DNA from: Cenococcum geophilum 1.58
Lineage: Eukaryota > Ascomycota > Dothideomycetes > Gloniales > Gloniaceae
Direction of reading: 5' to 3'
NCBI GenBank assembly: GCA_001692895.1
Contig: KV748212.1
Span: 310,001 to 374,000 of the forward strand
Length of the DNA stretch: 64,000 nucleotides
The position numbers were made by a program, and so were the translations under genes. Within the stretch, counting starts at the first letter, position 1, and every line of letters begins with the position of its first letter. Under the pieces are notes generated by a model. That model was not told where the DNA came from. It saw only the letters and a list, made by a program, of their open reading frames with translations, and did no database searches. Shown one piece after another: positions 61,851-64,000 of the stretch.

Positions 61851-62120
61851 AAAAAAAAAAAAAAAGTATCGTTTACTATTCTCGTACGCCCTCTATTAAT
61901 TCGTCGAGAGCTATACATATAAGGTTGCATTCTTATTAAAATCTATAACTTCTAAATAGGCTGGTTCTTATAGTAGACCTCGTTAAGGTGCTATATTATC
62001 TAGGTTAACATAGGCCTAAATTCGTTAATCTACGAGAGCTTGGAGTTGCTATAGCCATTACTCCCAGTCTTCTAGCTTATTAAGAATAATTATAGTTAAC
62101 GAACTTAATGGTAAAGTCAT

Positions 62121-62351
62121 TTAACTAATAGGCAAAGGAGGAATTAAGATGGTATTTTGTTAATAGGATTGTCCTTTAATAATTAAGGTGGAATCTTATA
62201 GAATCTCGTCCTGTGAAAATTAAGTAGGATTTCTGTTAGAGTCTGCGACCTTTAATAATAAGGTGTTAGAGTCTGACGATAAGGTAGAATTTCTTTAAAT
62301 AATTGAGTGATAGCTAAATAGCTTCTTAAGTTGGCGGACCGGGCTTATAAC
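62121..62351 (-). other. C6 leader and primer-binding region
   Basis: Directly inside the right LTR the minus strand reads GTTATAAGCCCGGTCCGCCA, the likely primer-binding zone, then an AT-rich leader with three short repeats containing AGACTCTAAC and AGGT-like words to the gag start. Confidence 0.5.
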
Positions 62352-62536
62352 TGTTAGATAGTTTATATAGAGCTATTTATTAATAAAATGGGTTGATTAA
62401 TTGATGATCTTAATTATATCTTGATAGTTGATCGACCTAGGGCCCCTAGGCTTAGATGAAGATATTTACAATGCACGTGCCCCGTACATGTGACTTGTGC
62501 ACATCCTACGCTATATAGAATATAGATTATCTGACA
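62352..62536 (-). repeat. C6 5' LTR (right end)
   Basis: This 185-bp partner of 55717-55901 has canonical plus-strand TGTTAGATAG start and CTGACA end, so it is less RIP-converted than its partner. It is followed by the second GCTAC. Confidence 0.9.
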
Positions 62537-62541
62537 GCTAC

Positions 62542-63903
62542 TTAGGTAGAAAAGGAACCTACGAGCTTCTTAGCCGATACTACTTCTAGCCAAAAATAAT
62601 AAACTCAGTTAAACGCTTTATAGGCGCCTACTACAGTTATAAGTATGCTGCTAAGGCCTTTAATATAAAGTACTAAGGACTACTATACCCTCTACTAGTA
62701 CCTATATAACGATGGGCAGATATCGCTATAGATTTCATTATTAACCTACTACCCTATAAACAATACGGCCGTATCTATAAGAACATCCTTATAATAATAT
62801 ACCGACTTATAAAAGAGCGCTACTACGTCCTAACTAAAGGCGTAGCTATTAGTAATATTACTAATGCCTTTCTCTGTAAAGTTTACTAACTATATAGGTT
62901 ACCTAACTTAATTATATCCAACTAAGGCATATAATTTAACTCTAATATATAAAGACAAATCTGCTAACGCCTTAGCATCTCCGTTAAGATATCTACATCC
63001 TTTTACTATAAAACTACTGGGCAACCGGAAAACACTAATACTAGTATAAAAGCGTACCTACAATAGGTAGTTGCCTATAGTTAAGATAACTAGGTAGATT
63101 ACCTCCTACTAGGTAAATTTATAGCAAATAACTATATCTTAACCACTATAGGACTTACTCCGTTCTTTATAAATAAGGGTTATCACCCCTAATCTAGCAT
63201 AGAGCCACTAGAACCTATTAATAAGAAACTACTATATAGAAAACGCCTTAAGATACTACTTACTAACTAGTATATAAACTATATAAAAAATCTACTTAAC
63301 TACTACAAGGGAGAAATGGCCTAGGCTTAAGTAAAGTAGGCCTACTTTGCTAACTATTATAAAACGCCACCACTGGAAATACGTATTGGCGACTAGGTAT
63401 AGCTAGATATACGCAATATCTCTATATAGAGGCCTATAAAGTCACTTAATTATAAAAACCTTAGCCTCTATTTAATCAAATAAGTTATTAATAGAGGAGC
63501 CGTATATAAGCTAAAACTCCTACCTACCCTAGCCACCCGCGGGATATAGCCTATATTTTACCTATAGCTACTATACCTCTATTAGCCTAACCCCTTACTA
63601 GGGTAGATATAGCCTAAACCCCTACTAGTACTAATTTAAGACGAGAATAAAGACGAGAACTATAAAGAGTAGACTGTTAAATAAATTATTAACTTTAAAT
63701 ACTTTAGCAAAGGTAGAGGATAACGGCTCTACTATAAAGCTATATATATAGGATTCAACATAGACTAGCTAGAATGGCAACTATAGGAAGACTTCGAAAA
63801 TATAAAGGATCTAATTAGTAACTTTTACTACGCGAACCTATAGAAACTGGGCCTAAGTAGAGATTTTATACTTAATCCTCTATAGGAGCCCTTATAGAGT
63901 TAA
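62542..63903 (+). pseudogene. G4b integrase core and chromodomain-like C-terminus
   Basis: The HHCC-type segment continues from 55716 (LGRKGTYELLSRYYFXP). The core follows with WADIAIDFIINLLP, GRIYKNILIIIYRL, a TGXPEN-like motif, then IGLTPFFINKGYHP, the usual catalytic-domain landmarks of Gypsy integrase. The C-terminal part (NFKYFSKGRG, then IYIGFNIDXLEWQLXEDFEN near 63750) has the spacing of a degenerate chromodomain. The stop is TAA 63901-63903. It would integrate element DNA; RIP stops and residue changes make it inactive. Confidence 0.8.
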
Positions 63904-64000
63904 ACTATTATATATTACCACGTAAGGGCAAATTACCGTTAGATTGCTATTAGATTATAGTAAAGTATAATTTTATAACCGGAATATCGTTAAGATATCT
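63904..64000 (+). other. G4b 3' non-coding sequence to the window edge
   Basis: AT-rich sequence after the polyprotein stop. The expected 193-bp 3' LTR (TGTCACGGAACC) is not reached. Confidence 0.5.

Larger units (their letters stand above)
60515..61864 (+). mobile_element. Non-RIPed retroposon with poly(A) tail and hairpin tandem repeats
   Basis: AGTATCGTTTACT occurs at 60502-60514 and 61865-61877 and encloses 1350 bp that ends in 14-15 A (61851-61865). This structure marks target-primed retroposition of an RNA in plus orientation. The 5' third is GC-rich with 15 repeats; the 3' part (about 61150-61850) is unique. No RT is encoded, so it is non-autonomous: a SINE-like element, a truncated LINE with a repeat-type 5' region, or a processed non-coding transcript. 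The lack of RIP marks indicates recent arrival or single copy. Confidence 0.75.
55969..62120 (-). pseudogene. C6 gag-pol polyprotein (RIP-mutated, interrupted by a retroposon)
   Basis: On the minus strand it runs from ATG 62120-62118 (MTLPLSSLTIIILNKLEDWE, the KLxGWxDW-type start of fungal Copia gag) to TAA 55971-55969. The retroposon separates the first about 85 codons from the rest; removing it joins ENSKRY to YNXDIKYFLK. Further motifs: integrase FPYFIITHNKEKETLXVLKD and IRLDNELG (about 58880-58740), [11 protein letters not shown] (about 57330-57300) and RLRKALYGL, RNase H RKSSXGYIIKLFGGLIAWRA (about 56470-56410) and LSTEAKLLAL (56390). ALPKXRFXSFV near 56090 marks the C-terminus. Particle, processing and copying functions are inferred from homology. 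Confidence 0.82.
55717..62536 (-). mobile_element. Ty1/Copia element C6, complete, minus strand, nested in G4b
   Basis: LTRs of 185 bp at 55717-55901 and 62352-62536 and TSD GCTAC at 55712-55716 and 62537-62541 define it. The polyprotein on the minus strand is of the fungal Copia type but a different lineage from CopA and CopB. It carries the retroposon 60515-61864 within its gag. Without that insertion it measures about 5.46 kb. Confidence 0.92.
40154..64000 (+). mobile_element. Ty3/Gypsy element G4b, split into five pieces, 3' end outside window
   Basis: It starts with LTR 40154-40346. Its own DNA is 40154-41065, 46983-50354, 55437-55716 and 62542 to the right edge, plus the TSD copies; G5, the 5.07-kb insert and C6 lie between. 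Removing each insertion with one TSD copy rejoins gag, RT and integrase reading. The polyprotein ends at 63903 and the 3' LTR is not reached. Confidence 0.85.

Overview
The window comes from a filamentous ascomycete (Pezizomycotina-like) genome and is almost entirely a heterochromatic, AT-rich nest of transposable elements inactivated by repeat-induced point mutation (RIP). The evidence is a sharp switch near base 1060 from GC-balanced DNA to TpA-saturated DNA, where retrotransposon reading frames remain readable but Gln (CAA/CAG) and Trp (TGG) codons have become TAA/TAG. The only ordinary host gene is the 3' end of a WSC-domain (cell-wall/carbohydrate-binding) protein at 3-212. No tRNA, rRNA or CRISPR array was recognised.

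Layout, left to right. (i) 1-1060: gene end and GC-balanced flank, with a small hairpin at 969-1042. (ii) 1061-26.9 kb: a RIP-damaged gene relic resembling DUF6589-family fungal proteins, split by a complete Ty1/Copia element (CopA, 1777-8145, TSD GCTTT), a Ty3/Gypsy chromovirus (G1, 8399-24575, TSD TAGTA) that carries a second copy of its own family (G2, 10360-18403, TSD AGTTA) and a solo LTR, and a TA-flanked MITE (24703-24968). (iii) 26.9-28.6 kb: a Tad-like LINE ORF1 relic. (iv) From about 28.6 kb: the 5' part of an older Copia (CopB), interrupted by a minus-strand chromovirus G3 (29171-36981, TSD CTAAC) and cut at 37993 by Gypsy G4a. (v) G4a (37993-40153) is cut by G4b, a second copy of its family starting at 40154 and running past the right edge. 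G4b is opened by Gypsy G5 (41066-46977, TSD TTTAC), by a 5.07-kb compositionally different insert ending in a minus-strand LINE ORF1 (50355-55426, 10-bp TSD TACCTTAGCT), and by a minus-strand Copia C6 (55717-62536, TSD GCTAC). C6 in turn carries a hardly mutated 1.35-kb retroposon with a poly(A) tail, a 13-bp TSD and 15 tandem hairpin repeats (60515-61864).

Removing each insertion and one TSD copy makes interrupted reading frames continue, so the order of events can be read: LINE relic, then CopB, then G4a, then G4b, then C6, then the retroposon, at least six successive layers. No element looks autonomous now. The least RIP-marked segments (MITE, solo LTR, retroposon, the AT-rich insert) are probably recent, low-copy or too short for efficient RIP. 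All domain names come from reading translated motifs by eye. No database search was possible.
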